Below, piece by piece: positions 1-7,533 of a stretch of 46,883 nt of DNA; positions within the stretch are counted from its first letter, which is position 1, and every line of letters begins with the position of its first letter. Source of the stretch: Clostridiales bacterium (GTDB lineage Bacteria; Bacillota; Clostridia; Christensenellales; Aristaeellaceae). A program made the translations under genes and the position numbers. The notes under the pieces were generated by a model. That model saw only the letters and a program-made list of their open reading frames with translations, was not told the DNA's origin and made no database searches. Location of the stretch: the NCBI GenBank assembly GCA_019419995.1, contig JAHZHZ010000019.1, forward strand, positions 1 to 46,883, in the 5' to 3' direction.

Positions 1-295
1 TTTTGATTTCTTCAATGTCAGCTTCGTAGATGTTACCCGTTGTGTTGAGCTGTTTTGCAATCTGGTTTTCGTTGTTGGATATTCGTTTCATTTTGGAAGT
101 CAGCTCACGGAGTTCAGGCATATCCAAATTTACAACATACCCGTCGATTGCCATTTTGCGGAGATAGGCACTCATGTTCTCTGTTCCCATCTGTGCCATT
201 TTCTTTCTTATCAACTCGTATTCCTTATCGTTCACAAAAAACTTTATCTGCTTTGGACGTACCCTGTTTCTGTTATCTGGCAAAATGCTCACCAT
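1..295 (-). CDS. mobC: MobC-family mobilisation protein, truncated by window edge
   Basis: Reading the minus strand from an ATG at 295 gives an open frame of about 98 codons that runs off the left edge. The N-terminal part has the ribbon-helix-helix-like look of relaxosome accessory proteins (RPKQIKFFVNDKEYELIR), then MSAYLRKMAIDG, and the segment around NNENQIAKQLN matches the hallmark N-x-NQIA-x3-N of the MobC family. MobC helps a relaxase nick DNA at oriT during transfer, so this marks an integrative or mobilisable element. The ATG lies only 3 bp past the stop of the upstream radical SAM gene. An AAAGG abuts the ATG, and the GTG at codon 2 is an alternative start. The C-terminal half and any relaxase lie outside the window. 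Confidence 0.8.
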   Translation of the reverse strand, partial: MVSILPDNRNRVRPKQIKFFVNDKEYELIRKKMAQMGTENMSAYLRKMAIDGYVVNLDMPELRELTSKMKRISNNENQIAKQLNTTGNIYEADIEEIK

Positions 296-298
296 CCT

Positions 299-1552
299 TT
301 ACAGTTCAAGCATGTCTGGAAACGCTTCTTTTCGCATAATGCCCCACATTTTGTCGATGTAGGACAGCGTGTAGAAATTCTCGTAATAATGGTAATAGAA
401 CGCACCCTTCAAGGTCATGGCGTATGTGCCATTTTCTTCAGTCACAAAGCCAAGGAGTTTGGCAATCCAAAGCTCGAAGCCATACATCTTCTTCAGTGGA
501 ACGCCAAAGAACCGTTCAAAGTCCTTTGCGTTTACCTTAGTGCTGTATGCTGTCCAGAACAGCCAGTAAATCATTCTCTGTCGCTCCGTGAAACGGATGG
601 TCAGAGAAGTAGCCAGCGTCTCTCGGCTGATCCTCTCGCAATAGGATTCAATGTCAAATGTATTGATCTTAAACTGATTTCTCAGCAGGGTTGTTGCGGA
701 GCAACCAAAGCCAAGGAAGTTGTCTCTTGTCATAGAGGAGTAGTTGGCTTCTAGTTCACTGGAGAATGTCCAGATGGAGTTGCGGGAATACCCCTTGCTC
801 ATGCAATACCTTGTAATACTGTCCAACAACTCTCGCTTTTCTTTTTTAGGCATAGTCTTTACCGGGCTTGCCGTAAAGGTAAAATCAATAAACGGATAAA
901 TGGCAACATGATTTGCACCCAGAGAAAAGGCTTCGTCGATGTCAGACTTCAAATCATCATAGGTTTGCTCAGGGAGTGCAAAGATAAAGTCCATCGAAAC
1001 AGTTTCAAACCTCACTGCATCCAGTGCTTTTTTCATTGCGTGGGTATCAACGGTCTTTCTTCCAAGGATGCTTTGATATTTATTGCGGAAAGACTGAATG
1101 CCAATGCTGACCTTGGTTACACCGGCAGCCTTTAACACCGCAAGGACTTCCTCCGTCACATTATCCGGATGCAGCTCCAGACCAATTCCCCCTGTGATGA
1201 TAAAATGCTCGTTCAAGGCATCGATAATCTCGCCGATACGGTCAGCCGCCAAAGCCGGTGTGCCACCGCCAAAATATAAGCTGGTTACTTTTTTCTTACC
1301 TGGATAATGATTCCCTACAAGGTGGATTTCCTTGAGTAAGGAATCTATATACCTATTGCAAAGTTCTTTGGAGTAGCCAACCTTGCAATAAGGGCAGAAA
1401 TTGCAGATGCTTTTACAAAACGGAATATGAACATATAGTCCAAGGTTTTCACAATCTGCAAATGGTAGCTGCTCGTCATATTCATTTTTGAAGGTAAAGG
1501 GTTTGACCGATCTGGTCAGCCACATTCGTGTCAGATTCGTAATGATACTCAT
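299..1552 (-). CDS. HemN-like radical SAM protein
   Basis: A 417-residue radical SAM enzyme of the coproporphyrinogen oxidase/HemW-like group. The cluster motif is HIPFCKSICNFCPYCK (CX3CX2C, about residues 46-53), followed by the SAM-binding YFGGGTP segment and SIGIQSFRNKYQSILGR, all typical of HemN-type proteins. The C-terminal third resembles the HemN_C extension. Homology to HemN does not prove a role in haem synthesis, because this branch includes haem chaperones, methyltransferases and uncharacterised enzymes. The start ATG has AGGTGAACT in front and lies 7 bp after the stop of the other radical SAM gene; mobC follows 3 bp downstream. The three therefore look co-transcribed. Base composition is more AT-rich than the chromosome beyond 3 kb, which agrees with element cargo. 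The substrate is unknown. Confidence 0.8.
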   Translation of the reverse strand: MSIITNLTRMWLTRSVKPFTFKNEYDEQLPFADCENLGLYVHIPFCKSICNFCPYCKVGYSKELCNRYIDSLLKEIHLVGNHYPGKKKVTSLYFGGGTPALAADRIGEIIDALNEHFIITGGIGLELHPDNVTEEVLAVLKAAGVTKVSIGIQSFRNKYQSILGRKTVDTHAMKKALDAVRFETVSMDFIFALPEQTYDDLKSDIDEAFSLGANHVAIYPFIDFTFTASPVKTMPKKEKRELLDSITRYCMSKGYSRNSIWTFSSELEANYSSMTRDNFLGFGCSATTLLRNQFKINTFDIESYCERISRETLATSLTIRFTERQRMIYWLFWTAYSTKVNAKDFERFFGVPLKKMYGFELWIAKLLGFVTEENGTYAMTLKGAFYYHYYENFYTLSYIDKMWGIMRKEAFPDMLEL

Positions 1553-1559
1553 AGTTCAC

Positions 1560-2462
1560 CTAAATGTACTTTAGATATGTTCGAAGCATTTCGAATATAA
1601 TTTTGGGATTACCTCGGAACAGAAGCGTGTACTCAGCCACAAAGAAATAGCCGCATTGTTCACACAGTCCTGGAACCTCGATACAGCGTCCGCAGGTGGA
1701 CAACTTTCCGTTCTCCATGACAACACACTGATAGCAAGGCGTCGGGAAACGGTTCTCAATGAGATACGGAAAAGCACTTTTCAAATTGAATACCGGCGCA
1801 CCTTCCTTCATCATCTGGGTGATGGCAGCGCAGCAAGCAGCTTTTTCTTCCTTTGTAAGAGCCAACTCCTTTGTGTCCGGGTAAGGTGTGTGGAAATTGA
1901 AGGATACTGCTCGGACATTCTTTGTGTCACGGGCAGTGATGCAGACATCCCGTACATAGTCCTTGTTAATCTGGTTGATGGCCATATAGAAACAAATGTT
2001 GTCTGCGGTAGCATTGCTTATGTTCTTCATAATGATGTCATATGTATCGCCACGGATTTCATTGTGACGTTGCTTATCACCATCCAAGCTGAGAAGAATC
2101 AAGTCGGCTTCAGGAAGATCAATGGGGAATGTTCCGTTCGTCACTACATTGACGATGAGAAATCCCATCTGCTTAGCTTCGATCACTAAATCACGGAGAT
2201 TGCGCTCTCCGTCTTTCCAGAGGAAGGTTTCACCGCCACAGAAAAACAGAATACGAATGCCCATATCATAAAGCTGCTGCATTTCATTTCGGATTTGCTC
2301 ATATGGATAGATAAGCGCTGTAATATTGTTGACCGAACAATGCTTGCAATGCAGATTGCATTTGTCAGTCACGATAACCGTACCCAAAATAGGTTTCTTT
2401 TTTCCAAATAAGATTGTTTTCACACCAAATGTGGCGAAATGAAAAAAAGATGATAATCTCAT
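1560..2462 (-). CDS. Radical SAM protein with C-terminal cysteine cluster
   Basis: A radical SAM enzyme of about 300 residues. CNLHCKHC (CX3CX2C) near residue 34 binds the 4Fe-4S cluster, and FFCGGETFLW supplies the SAM-binding GGE motif. The C-terminal region holds at least six cysteines (CYQC, STCGRC, LCEQC), like the auxiliary-cluster SPASM/Twitch domains of peptide- and enzyme-modifying radical SAM proteins. I chose the ATG at 2462 because GGAG lies 6 bases upstream; the in-frame ATG at 2474 has no ribosome binding site. A promoter and a palindromic operator lie immediately upstream. It sits 7 bp ahead of the HemN-like radical SAM gene, so the two probably act in sequence or as a pair. 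The substrate is not evident, and no RiPP precursor is obvious next to it. Confidence 0.8.
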   Translation of the reverse strand: MRLSSFFHFATFGVKTILFGKKKPILGTVIVTDKCNLHCKHCSVNNITALIYPYEQIRNEMQQLYDMGIRILFFCGGETFLWKDGERNLRDLVIEAKQMGFLIVNVVTNGTFPIDLPEADLILLSLDGDKQRHNEIRGDTYDIIMKNISNATADNICFYMAINQINKDYVRDVCITARDTKNVRAVSFNFHTPYPDTKELALTKEEKAACCAAITQMMKEGAPVFNLKSAFPYLIENRFPTPCYQCVVMENGKLSTCGRCIEVPGLCEQCGYFFVAEYTLLFRGNPKIIFEMLRTYLKYI

Positions 2463-2491
2463 ATTTTTCTCCATAGTGCAATAATTGTTTT

Positions 2492-2507
2492 ATGTGTGGA
2501 CACACAT
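2492..2507 (-). promoter_or_regulatory. Palindromic operator at the radical SAM operon promoter
   Basis: ATGTGTG and CACACAT arms (7 bp, perfect) flank a 2-bp centre. The site begins 3 bases downstream of the -10 box on the minus strand, so a bound repressor would block transcription start. Symmetry and position are those of a TetR- or LacI-type operator, but no matching regulator gene is in the window. Confidence 0.5.
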
Positions 2508-2509
2508 CA

Positions 2510-2539
2510 ATTGTATCATGAGGCTACGACGATTTTCAA
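2510..2539 (-). promoter_or_regulatory. Sigma-A promoter for the radical SAM pair and mobC
   Basis: On the minus strand, TTGAAA (2534-2539) and TACAAT (2510-2515) are separated by 18 bp. It reads into the gene starting at 2462. Confidence 0.55.
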
Positions 2540-2587
2540 GATAGTACGCTGGAATCCAACACATTAAAGTGTAGCATTTTTGAAAAT

Positions 2588-2612
2588 ACGCCCCAAGTTG
2601 ACCTTGGGGCGT
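2588..2612 (-). terminator. Terminator after the DUF6061-like gene
   Basis: A perfect 10-bp stem (ACGCCCCAAG / CTTGGGGCGT) with a 5-nt loop, followed on the minus strand by ATTTTC. It lies just after the stop at 2620. Confidence 0.65.
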
Positions 2613-2619
2613 GTGCAAA

Positions 2620-2865
2620 TCAATCAAGCGATTTGTATTCTGTTACTGCCTTTAGATAGGCTTTGGGATTGCCGCATAATATCAAATTAGCGTATGCAGC
2701 AGGGTCATTGTAGATTAGATAGTCGAGTTCCGACTGTTGATACATATTGTTCACTACCTCATTTTCCACAGCGATAGTATCAATAGAAACTATGCTACCA
2801 TCTGAAAAACAAAGCTCTACACAAGCAGTATCAAGATTAAATTCACAAGATAACAAGCGTTTCAT
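2620..2865 (-). CDS. Small DUF6061-type protein
   Basis: An 81-residue protein starting MKRLLSCEFNLDTACVEL, with SGS-like IVSIDTIAVENEV and SELDYLIYNDPAAYANLIL segments. I recognise this as the DUF6061 type of small protein found on mobile elements of gut Firmicutes; its function is unknown. The ATG at 2865 has AGAGG eight bases upstream; an in-frame ATG further upstream (2901) lacks a ribosome binding site and falls inside an inverted repeat. There is no signal peptide or membrane segment. It precedes the radical SAM operon but has its own terminator, so it is a separate transcript. It could be an accessory protein of the element or of the radical SAM enzymes; only position supports that. 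Confidence 0.6.
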   Translation of the reverse strand: MKRLLSCEFNLDTACVELCFSDGSIVSIDTIAVENEVVNNMYQQSELDYLIYNDPAAYANLILCGNPKAYLKAVTEYKSLD

Positions 2866-2901
2866 GATAAATGCCTCTGTAATTCTAATATTTTGTTGCA
2901 A

Positions 2902-2942
2902 AAAAGAACGATGCCGGTCATGCGACTCGACATCGTTCTTTT
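2902..2942. terminator. Inverted repeat, probable bidirectional terminator
   Basis: AAAAGAACGATG and CATCGTTCTTTT form a perfect 12-bp stem with a 17-nt loop. Both strands end in T-runs, so it can work in either direction. It lies close to the junction between the AT-rich element and the chromosome. Confidence 0.55.
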
Positions 2943-3081
2943 CGTTGTTGTTTCCAACCCTGTCAGACAGATGCCGTAAAATAGTAATTTTTTAGAATTA
3001 CTGTCTCACGAGCACCCGTCTAGCTCTCGGGTTTTTATCTTGCATGCGTACGGGCAAAATTCCCATTCCGATGCAGCGCGC
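2943..3081. other. Probable mobile element/chromosome junction region
   Basis: No gene is seen here. The stretch holds two short inverted repeats: AGTAATT/AATTACT around 2983-3002 and ACCCG/CGGGT followed by TTTTT near 3015-3038. Base composition changes across it, from AT-rich element genes on the left to higher-GC chromosome on the right. An attachment core cannot be defined because the other end of the element is not in the window. Confidence 0.4.
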
Positions 3082-4059
3082 TTATTTTGCCTTCTTGGTA
3101 TTGCGCAGGAAGTCTACATAGACCGCCAGCAGAATAACCGCGCCTTTGATGATATACTGCCAGTCGGAATTAACGCCCATCAGGTTCAGACCGTTGTTCA
3201 AGATGCCGATGATCAGCGCACCGATCAGCGTGCCACCCAGACGGCCGGAACCACCTGCCATGGAGGTGCCACCTACGACTACCGCTGCGATAGCGTCCAT
3301 TTCGGCGCCGTCACCGGAAGTGCAGGTGCCGGAATACAGGCGCGAAGCGATGGTGATGCCTGCAAGACCAGCCATCAGGCCACTGAAGCTGTATACCACG
3401 AACTTGACCTTGGCCGTGCTGATACCGGAGAATTTGGCCGCGGTATCATTCCCGCCTACGGCGTAGATGTGCCGGCCCATGCGGGTGCGATTCAGGAACA
3501 TCACAGAAATGAAAAAGATCAGGAACATGGTAATGACGGGAACGGGAACCTTTCCAATGTAACCGGCGCCCAGGAATTTCCATGCGTCGGTCATGCAGCG
3601 AATGGGCTTGCCGCCTGAATATACGTAGGCAATACCTTTGGCAATGTTCATTGAGGCCAGAGTGACAATGAACGGCGGGATCTGGGTCTTGGCGATGACA
3701 AAGCCATTGCAAAGACCAAAGAGCAGGCCGGAGAATATAGCCACCAATATGCCCACAATTTCTGGCATGCCACCCCAAACCACGGCGCCTGCACCCAGTA
3801 CGCCGGACATGGCGATGATGGAACCTACGGAAAGGTCAATACCACCCAGGATGATGACCATGGTCATACCACAGGAGAGCAACAGGTTCGGCGCATTCTG
3901 GCGCAGAACATTCCAAATGTTCTTTTCCGTCAGGAAGGTATCGTGGGTGACTGGGTAAATGTAAAGGAACAGGATCATGGCAGCCAGGGCGCAGAGGATG
4001 CCCAGGTTGTCCTTTAAATAGCGCTTTACGCCCTTCATCAATCTTTTAACAACAAGCAT
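3082..4059 (-). CDS. Sugar ABC transporter permease (RbsC/MglC type)
   Basis: A 325-residue hydrophobic protein of the BPD_transp_2 family, the membrane channel of ribose/galactose/xylose-type importers. Landmarks are GGIDLSVGSIIAMSG near residue 72, which is diagnostic for this family, a long run of transmembrane helices, and GGTSMAGGSGRLGGTLIGA near the C-terminus, the ATPase-contact region. The start overlaps the end of the ATPase gene by 14 bp, so translation is coupled. It is the last gene of a binding protein-ATPase-permease operon. The sugar cannot be told from the sequence. Confidence 0.9.
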   Translation of the reverse strand: MLVVKRLMKGVKRYLKDNLGILCALAAMILFLYIYPVTHDTFLTEKNIWNVLRQNAPNLLLSCGMTMVIILGGIDLSVGSIIAMSGVLGAGAVVWGGMPEIVGILVAIFSGLLFGLCNGFVIAKTQIPPFIVTLASMNIAKGIAYVYSGGKPIRCMTDAWKFLGAGYIGKVPVPVITMFLIFFISVMFLNRTRMGRHIYAVGGNDTAAKFSGISTAKVKFVVYSFSGLMAGLAGITIASRLYSGTCTSGDGAEMDAIAAVVVGGTSMAGGSGRLGGTLIGALIIGILNNGLNLMGVNSDWQYIIKGAVILLAVYVDFLRNTKKAK

Positions 4060-5575
4060 TGCTTTGTCCTCCTGACGCTTCTAAGGTGGCGAGTTTCATG
4101 ATGGCTTCCTGGCTGAGCCCTTCGTCATAGCTGATGCAGCCCGTGATGCGGCCCTCATACATGACGTAAACCCGATCGGACATGTTGATGATTTCCGGAA
4201 GCTCCGAGGAAATCATGATGATGGAAACACCCTGTTTGGTGAGCTCATTCATAATTTCATAAATCTCAGCCTTGGCGCCCACATCTACGCCGCGAGTGGG
4301 CTCGTCCAAGATCAGCAGTTTCGGCGCCGTAGCCAGCCAACGGCCAATCATGACCTTTTGCTGGTTGCCACCGGAGAGGTTGGAGACAACCTGTTCCTGT
4401 GAGGGCGTCTTAGTCTGCATTTTATCAATGAACTCTTGGGCGATCTGCGCTTCGCGTTTCGTATTGACCATCAGATGACGGATAAATTCGTGCAATACCT
4501 CAATGGTGGAATTGAAACGCACACTCTGAACGTGGTACAATCCTTCCAGCTTGCGGTTTTCCGGGACCATTGCAATGCCGTTATTGATGGCGTCCACTGC
4601 TTTGCGGATGTTCAACTTCTTACCGTTGAGATAAATCTCACCGCTGGATCCCTTTGTGAGGCCAAACAGACACTGCATAGTTTCACTGCGTCCGGCGCCT
4701 ACGAGTCCGGCGAAGCCTACTATTTCTCCACGATGAATTTCGAAGCTTACATCCTTGACCCGATTATGCTTCTTTCTATTATCGTTGAGATTTACACACT
4801 TGAGTACTACTTCGTCGGATTTCACATGGTCGCGTACATAGTATTGGTTTAGTTCGCGTCCAACCATCATGGCGATCAATTCGTCCCTGGGCGTGGTGGC
4901 TACCTCGCGGGTACCCACGTAGGTGCCATCTCGAAGTACCGTAACCCGGTCACAGACTTCGTTCAATTCGCTCATCTTATGGGAGATATAGATGATGCCA
5001 ACGCCCTGCTTTGCCAGATTGCGCATGATTTCAAACAGGGCGGAAACCTCTCTGTCAGATATGGAGGAGGTGGGTTCGTCCATTACCAGGATGCGGCAAT
5101 TAAAGGAAATCGCCTTTACAATTTCAACCATCTGCTGCTGGGCAATGCTCAAATCACTTACCTCAGCGTCAGAATCAATGCCTAAATCAAATTTATCGAG
5201 CATCTTCTGGGCTTCTTGGCTCATCAGAGTCCGGTTGACGCCTAGCGCACCCTTGGGTTCGCGTCCCAGGAAGATATTTTCTGCCACCGTCATGTGGGGC
5301 ACCAGCACCAATTCCTGATGGATGATGGAAATGCCGTTGCTGCGGGCGCCGTTTACGTCCGTAATGGCCACTTCCCGGCCATCAATGAAGATCTTGCCCT
5401 CCTCTGGGCGATAGATGCCACCCAGAACCTTAATCAGCGTTGATTTCCCTGCGCCGTTCTCGCCCAGCAACGCATGAATCTCGCCGGACTTGAGCTGGAA
5501 ATCCACCTTTTGCAGAGCCTTGACGCCCGGAAATGACTTGCAGATGTTTTTCATTTCGAGCAGGTATTCGCTCAC
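4046..5575 (-). CDS. Sugar ABC transporter ATP-binding protein (RbsA/MglA type)
   Basis: A 509-residue double ATPase with two fused nucleotide-binding domains, as usual for ribose/galactose importers. The first half has GENGAGKST (residues 38-46), the signature LSIAQQQ and Walker B LVMDEPTSSIS. The second half has a degenerate P-loop, GLVGAGRS, near residue 290, then LSGGNQQK and LLILDEPTRGVDVG. Degeneration of the second P-loop is normal in this family. It energises uptake through the overlapping downstream permease. A 168-bp gap with two strong stem-loops separates it from the binding-protein gene upstream. Confidence 0.93.
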   Translation of the reverse strand: MSEYLLEMKNICKSFPGVKALQKVDFQLKSGEIHALLGENGAGKSTLIKVLGGIYRPEEGKIFIDGREVAITDVNGARSNGISIIHQELVLVPHMTVAENIFLGREPKGALGVNRTLMSQEAQKMLDKFDLGIDSDAEVSDLSIAQQQMVEIVKAISFNCRILVMDEPTSSISDREVSALFEIMRNLAKQGVGIIYISHKMSELNEVCDRVTVLRDGTYVGTREVATTPRDELIAMMVGRELNQYYVRDHVKSDEVVLKCVNLNDNRKKHNRVKDVSFEIHRGEIVGFAGLVGAGRSETMQCLFGLTKGSSGEIYLNGKKLNIRKAVDAINNGIAMVPENRKLEGLYHVQSVRFNSTIEVLHEFIRHLMVNTKREAQIAQEFIDKMQTKTPSQEQVVSNLSGGNQQKVMIGRWLATAPKLLILDEPTRGVDVGAKAEIYEIMNELTKQGVSIIMISSELPEIINMSDRVYVMYEGRITGCISYDEGLSQEAIMKLATLEASGGQSNACC

Positions 5576-5622
5576 TGAGTCTCACCACCGTTTCTTCTTT
5601 GTGGGAAATTAATTCGAAAAGC

Positions 5623-5700
5623 GGCTTTGCTCTGAAAGAACAAAGCCACTTCCCTTATGATCCATTGCGGGGCGGCAATTTTCTTAAGAAAAATTGCCGC
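5623..5700 (-). promoter_or_regulatory. Two intercistronic stem-loops after the sugar-binding protein gene
   Basis: 5672-5700 is an 11-bp perfect stem (GCGGCAATTTT / AAAATTGCCGC) with a 7-nt loop. 5623-5647 is a 7-bp stem (GGCTTTG / CAAAGCC). Neither is followed by a clear T-run on the minus strand, so they are better read as mRNA-stabilising or partial-attenuation structures than as a full terminator. Confidence 0.6.
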
Positions 5701-5743
5701 TAGAGCGCATCATTTTTTGAACGCTCTGGATTCCGCATACAGC

Positions 5744-6664
5744 TTATTGCCAGCCGCCGTTGTTGTACTCTTCGATGTTGTCGGAGTTGATCATGAAGGT
5801 CTCGATGGGATAACGGGCCTCCAGCTCAGCACCGTCCTTCCACTGATAGTACAGCTCGGCGATGGTCTTGCCGATGGTGATGGGAGACTGAGCGCCGGTA
5901 CCGGTCATCTTGCCCTCTGCGATCAGAGCCTTCACGTCGGGGGAGCCGTCAACGCCATAGATCAGAGCGGTAGAACCAGCCGCCTCGGCAGCTGCCTGCG
6001 CACCCAGAGCCGTCGGGTCATTGCCGCCAAAGATAGCCACTGCATCGGGATGTGCGGTCAGAGCGTCGGTACCATTGAGATTGCCCTGCTCCTGGTTGCC
6101 CATGCAGTCAATCTGGGAAACCACTTCAAAGGCGACACCGGAGGCTTCGATGGCGTCCAGGAAGCCCTGGGTACGGTCCACAACGGACTGCATCGTGGGA
6201 GAATCCAGAACGATGATGGGGCCGCCTTCGGGCAGCTTCTCAGCCAGATCCAGGCCGCAGACATAGCCCGCATTGTAGTTATCGGAGCCTGCATAGGTTA
6301 CCAGATAGTTCTCCATATCGGCAACCTCAGTGTCGAAGCCAAACATGGGGATTTCGGCTTCCTTGAGCAGATCCAGGCCTGCCACGATGCCGTCACGGTC
6401 AACAGGGTTGACGAAGATGGCCTTGATGCCACGGGAGATCATGTCTTCAATCTGGGAAATCTGAGTTTCATTGCTGTTCTGGGGATCCAGAGAAATCAGT
6501 TCGTCGCCATGGCTTTCAACAACTTCGCGAATGGCGCCTTCCAGAGCCACAAAGAAGGGGTTGGTTCCGTCCATGCAGGTATAGCCGATCAGGTCGCCTT
6601 CCGCCAAAGCGGTGCAGCCCAATACCATGATCAGGGCAAGAACGAGAACGAGAACTTTTTTCAT
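5744..6664 (-). CDS. Sugar ABC transporter substrate-binding protein (RbsB type)
   Basis: A 306-residue extracellular binding protein of the Peripla_BP_4 family. Residues 1-21 are a signal peptide (MKKVLVLVLALIMVLG, then CTALAEG). The cysteine in VLGC could be lipidated as a lipoprotein, while ALA-E offers an ordinary signal peptidase site; membrane anchoring would be expected in a Gram-positive. GYTCMDGTNPFF, FVNPVDRDGI, MFGFDTEV and FGGNDPTALGAQAA are typical ligand-binding and hinge stretches. A TAAGGAGG ribosome binding site precedes the ATG. As first gene of the operon, with stem-loops after it, it is probably made in excess over the ATPase and permease. Confidence 0.92.
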   Translation of the reverse strand: MKKVLVLVLALIMVLGCTALAEGDLIGYTCMDGTNPFFVALEGAIREVVESHGDELISLDPQNSNETQISQIEDMISRGIKAIFVNPVDRDGIVAGLDLLKEAEIPMFGFDTEVADMENYLVTYAGSDNYNAGYVCGLDLAEKLPEGGPIIVLDSPTMQSVVDRTQGFLDAIEASGVAFEVVSQIDCMGNQEQGNLNGTDALTAHPDAVAIFGGNDPTALGAQAAAEAAGSTALIYGVDGSPDVKALIAEGKMTGTGAQSPITIGKTIAELYYQWKDGAELEARYPIETFMINSDNIEEYNNGGWQ

Positions 6665-6802
6665 GGGAATTACCTCCTTATTTTAACGGATGTCGCCATC
6701 CGCCATTGACCGCATTTATACTATTACTTGAATTCAAATATATTGGAATCGAAAAAATGCCACAACAGAAAAATAACGAGGAATAAAATCAGAATTAACT
6801 AT

Positions 6803-6831
6803 ATTATAGGAGTATTATTTTCCTTTGTCAA
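6803..6831 (-). promoter_or_regulatory. Consensus sigma-A promoter of the sugar ABC operon
   Basis: On the minus strand, TTGACA (6826-6831), a 17-bp spacer and TATAAT (6803-6808). Both boxes are perfect consensus. The leader to the start codon is about 130 nt. Confidence 0.9.
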
Positions 6832-6873
6832 TACATAAATTTCCGCAAAAAGTGCACAAATAATTTGAATTAT

Positions 6874-6909
6874 AAAAAACAGGTCGCCGAAAACGTTTTC
6901 GACGACCTG
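6874..6909 (-). terminator. Terminator with an embedded LacI-operator-like palindrome
   Basis: CAGGTCG/CGACCTG arms enclose the perfect palindrome CGAAAACGTTTTCG (6888-6901), giving one long stem, followed on the minus strand by six T. It ends the pepP-efp-CD1247 transcript (last stop at 6928). The inner 14 bp also look like a LacI/CcpA-type operator and lie about 55 bp upstream of the sugar operon -35 box. Confidence 0.75.
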
Positions 6910-6927
6910 CATCACCATGTCAAACAT

Positions 6928-7428
6928 TTATTCTTCCGGATGAGCGATGGGAGCGTTTTCCGGCGTGAGCGCGTCAGGGGTTACCTTATGCTTGCAATGC
7001 GGGCAACAATAGACGGCATCTGCCGGTTCATCCGCACCCACGAAAAAAAGTTTTTTGCAGTCGGGACAAATAGCTCCAGCGAGGGTTTCAGTTTCTGTAT
7101 CATCCTGGGCTTTTCCGCCAAGGAGATGCAACTGGTCCTCTCCACTTTCCATGTCATCCAGGAAGGGATCTTCATATTCGTCATCCTCATCCGTTATATG
7201 GAACCCATCATCCCGGTCTTCTTCCAGCTGGGAAAGATCGTCATCAATGCTTTCCACATAATCGTTGAGATCGTCCACCAATTCCTCCAGGGCTTCCACC
7301 CGGTCGCTGAGCGCACCCAGAAGGTCAACCATGGCGGTGAACAGTTTTCCCTTGGAAGGATCGCCGGAAAAATCCATTCCTTCCATCAGCCCTTTCAGAT
7401 ATCCAACGCTCTTTCCCAGATTATCCAT
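6928..7428 (-). CDS. CD1247 N-terminal domain / zinc-ribbon protein
   Basis: A 166-residue acidic protein. The N-terminus (MDNLGKSVGYLKGLMEGM) matches the CD1247 N-terminal domain seen in many Clostridia. Residues about 36-72 are predicted coiled coil (VDLLGALSDRVEALEEL...), followed by a very acidic linker. The C-terminal half has two cysteine pairs (CPDC at 121-124, CPHC at 142-145), a probable zinc ribbon. The function is unknown. GGGAGG precedes the ATG. It lies downstream of efp on the same strand with a 105-bp gap containing a hairpin, and ends at a strong terminator. Confidence 0.75.
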   Translation of the reverse strand: MDNLGKSVGYLKGLMEGMDFSGDPSKGKLFTAMVDLLGALSDRVEALEELVDDLNDYVESIDDDLSQLEEDRDDGFHITDEDDEYEDPFLDDMESGEDQLHLLGGKAQDDTETETLAGAICPDCKKLFFVGADEPADAVYCCPHCKHKVTPDALTPENAPIAHPEE

Positions 7429-7486
7429 TCTTAATATCCCTCCCAGTCCTTAGCGATAACGGAATATATTCATTTAACCATACAAG

Positions 7487-7516
7487 CAAAGCAGAACGAT
7501 TGCTCATTCTGCTTTG
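7487..7516 (-). terminator. Hairpin between efp and the CD1247-type gene
   Basis: CAAAGCAGAA / TTCTGCTTTG is a perfect 10-bp stem with a 10-nt loop. No T-run follows on the minus strand, so termination would be partial at best. Confidence 0.45.
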
Positions 7517-7533
7517 GTACAAAGTACATGTAT

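Noticed and set aside
389..754. Plus-strand frames within the HemN-like gene region
   Set aside because: They overlap a well-supported radical SAM gene in antisense, with atypical composition.
3040..3618. A 192-residue plus-strand frame beginning at the element junction
   Set aside because: It runs antisense through the permease gene and has no recognisable domain; it does not look like an integrase or excisionase.
5657..6709. A 350-residue open frame on the plus strand over the sugar-binding-protein gene
   Set aside because: Shadow of the minus-strand gene; no family motifs and no start signal.
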